A stretch of 17,707 nucleotides of DNA. Origin: Hungatella sp. UBA3147. Lineage in GTDB: Bacteria > Bacillota > Clostridia > Lachnospirales > Lachnospiraceae. Under the pieces are notes generated by a model. It was not told the origin of the DNA. It searched no databases and saw only the letters and a list, made by a program, of their open reading frames with translations. Below are positions 16,366 to 17,707 of the stretch, piece by piece (positions within the stretch are counted from its first letter, which is position 1; each line of letters starts with the position of its first letter). Position numbers and translations under genes: made by a program. The stretch is from the NCBI GenBank assembly GCA_002365025.1, contig DEYX01000017.1, forward strand, positions 1-17,707. The letters run 5' to 3'.

Positions 16366-17295
16366 TCAAATCAGCTCCCTTGCCTGTTTTGCTATTCCTT
16401 CTGCCGTAAGTCCGTAGTACTCGAATACTTCTTTTGAGGTTCCAGTGACGACAGGAGAGTCGGGAAGAGCCAAATTGATCACCTTCTTTGGGCAGTGGGC
16501 TGCGACTATCTGGCTGACCATGGAGCCCAGCCCTCCATAAGGGGAATGCTCCTCCACGGTGATGATAGCTCCAGCATGTTCTGCAGCATGTAATACAGCC
16601 TCCTGGTCCAAAGGCTTTACGCAGTACATGTCCGTAACAGATGCCGTAATTCCGCTTTTCTTTAAAAGCTTTGCTGCCTCCAACGCCGGCTTTACCATTT
16701 CCCCGCAGGCAATGATAGCAATATCCGTTCCCTGAAAAAGAACATTGGCCCGGTTCAGTTCAAAGGGACAGCTCTCCTCCGTGTAAATGTCATCCACCGC
16801 ATTTCTTCCCACCCTTATGTAAGCAGGCTTCTGATCCTTTAACAATTCCTCAATCAGACGCTTTGTCTGAAATCTGTCGCTGGGCAGATAAACCCTCATG
16901 TTGGGAATTGCAGCCATAGCCGCAATGTCTTGAGCAGAATGATGGCTCATACCCAGGGCTCCATAACTGATCCCGCCGCTGATTCCGATTAAAGTCACGT
17001 TCGTGTCAGAATACGCACAGTCTATCTTCGCCTGCTCATAACTTCTGGTAGACAAGAAGCAGGCCGGAGAAGCTGCAAATGCCTTTTTCCCGCATTTTGC
17101 AAGACCGGCCGAAATGCTGACCAGATTCTGCTCTGCAATTCCTGTTTCCACAAATTGCTGTGGATATGCCTGTGCAAATGGGGCTAAGGATGCGCTTCCC
17201 CGGGAATCGCTGCACAAGACAATGATATCATGATCTTCCTTTGCCTGCGCTAATAATGTCTCACAAATCGCCTGCCTGTTGGGTATTTGATTCAT
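16366..17295 (-). CDS. Transketolase, C-terminal subunit; candidate apulose-4-phosphate transketolase subunit
   Basis: 309 residues covering the pyrimidine-binding and C-terminal domains of transketolase, the usual size for the smaller half of a split enzyme. The thiamine-diphosphate activating glutamate is E55 in VETGIAEQN. GALGMSHHSAQDIA (112-125, H118/H119) matches the active-site histidine region, and MRVYLPSD and VEEHSPYGGLGS follow. The ATG overlaps the stop of the N-terminal subunit by four bases (ATGA), so the two halves are made in equal amounts and should form one complex. Located next to an FGGY kinase, it probably moves a two-carbon unit from the phosphorylated ketose made by that kinase to an aldose phosphate. 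A general pentose-phosphate transketolase cannot be excluded. Confidence 0.93.
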   Translation of the reverse strand: MNQIPNRQAICETLLAQAKEDHDIIVLCSDSRGSASLAPFAQAYPQQFVETGIAEQNLVSISAGLAKCGKKAFAASPACFLSTRSYEQAKIDCAYSDTNVTLIGISGGISYGALGMSHHSAQDIAAMAAIPNMRVYLPSDRFQTKRLIEELLKDQKPAYIRVGRNAVDDIYTEESCPFELNRANVLFQGTDIAIIACGEMVKPALEAAKLLKKSGITASVTDMYCVKPLDQEAVLHAAEHAGAIITVEEHSPYGGLGSMVSQIVAAHCPKKVINLALPDSPVVTGTSKEVFEYYGLTAEGIAKQARELI

Positions 17296-17707
17296 ACTGC
17301 CGCCTCCCTTCTCATTTCCAGATCAGCCATAATGACCTCATACTCTTTTGCAGTGGGCACCCTATGATGCCAGTCCGCCTTATTTTCCATTATAGGGGAA
17401 CCACATCCCTTTACTGTATTGGCAATCAGAACGCTGGGCCTTCCCTTTACTGTCTTTGCCTGTTCAAATGCGTCGTTCAGTTTATCCACATCGTTTCCAT
17501 CCGCCACGTCGATTACATGCCAGCCAAAGCTTTTAAAACGATCACCAAGGTCATTATGCCCCATTACCTCCTCTGTATTCCCGGAAATCTGGAGGCGGTT
17601 GCGGTCCACAACGGCACAGAGATTATCCAGCTTAAACTGGCTGGCAGCCATGGCCCCTTCCCATACCGATCCTTCCGCCAGCTCTCCGTCGCCCATAACC
17701 GTATAGA
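17292..17707 (-). CDS. Transketolase, N-terminal subunit, truncated at the window edge
   Basis: The frame stays open to the right edge; 137 complete codons are visible, ending in TGA at 17292. The first visible residues are YTVMGDGELAEGSVWEGAMA, so the apparent Met is internal. GDG...DRN is the pyrophosphate/magnesium-binding motif of thiamine-diphosphate enzymes. It continues with LQISGNTEEV, SFGWHVIDVADGND, PSVLIANTVKGCG and a C-terminal WHHRVPT segment, as in other split transketolases. About half of the subunit lies outside the window. It overlaps the C-terminal subunit by four bases. The substrate is discussed under that subunit. Confidence 0.92.
   Translation of the reverse strand, partial: YTVMGDGELAEGSVWEGAMAASQFKLDNLCAVVDRNRLQISGNTEEVMGHNDLGDRFKSFGWHVIDVADGNDVDKLNDAFEQAKTVKGRPSVLIANTVKGCGSPIMENKADWHHRVPTAKEYEVIMADLEMRREAAV

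Noticed and set aside
1..17707. CRISPR array, tRNA/rRNA genes, insertion sequence transposase genes
   Set aside because: No regularly spaced repeats, no tRNA-like cloverleaf and no transposase-like reading frame were seen on either strand.

Overview
The window holds one side of a carbohydrate-utilisation locus from a Gram-positive anaerobe, most likely a gut-type Lachnospiraceae or related Clostridia. The signs are strong AGGAGG ribosome binding sites, tightly packed or overlapping genes, a lipoprotein sugar-binding protein with two CUT1 permeases but no ATPase gene, and a YesM/YesN-type two-component pair. This placement rests on gene style only. All thirteen genes lie on the minus strand, so transcription runs from the right edge to the left edge. 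Two genes are cut by the edges.

In transcription order: (1) sugar-phosphate metabolism (17707-14889), a split transketolase (N-terminal subunit truncated at the right edge, then the C-terminal subunit) and an FGGY kinase; (2) glycoside hydrolases (14846-8152), GH78 alpha-L-rhamnosidase, GH127 beta-L-arabinofuranosidase-type enzyme and GH42 beta-galactosidase/arabinopyranosidase type, followed by a terminator-like hairpin; (3) regulation (8067-5263), a YesM-like histidine kinase and an AraC-type response regulator; (4) transport (5120-1620), binding lipoprotein, a terminator, an unusual ~245-nt structured non-coding block, then two permeases; (5) two more hydrolases (1614-1), an (alpha/alpha)6-barrel enzyme and the N-terminus of a GH140 (apiosidase-family) protein.

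The parts suggest one pathway. The membrane kinase senses an imported or extracellular glycoside. The response regulator activates the transporter. The ABC importer brings in a small branched oligosaccharide or plant glycoside. Cytoplasmic exo-glycosidases, none with a visible signal peptide, then take it apart. GH140 together with an FGGY kinase whose glycerol-contacting residues are changed and a split transketolase matches the published non-oxidative D-apiose route (apiose isomerase, apulose kinase, apulose-4-phosphate transketolase). Rhamnosidase, GH127 and GH42 activities fit removal of the other sugars found on apiose-bearing substrates such as rhamnogalacturonan-II side chains or apiosylated plant secondary metabolites. 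The apiose assignment is an inference: the isomerase is not in the window and GH140 is only partly visible.

The least explained piece of DNA is the structured block at about 3350-3600, which reads like a folded RNA or a small palindromic mobile element. Gaps of more than 300 bases without a gene: only 3344-3710, which holds the terminator and this block.
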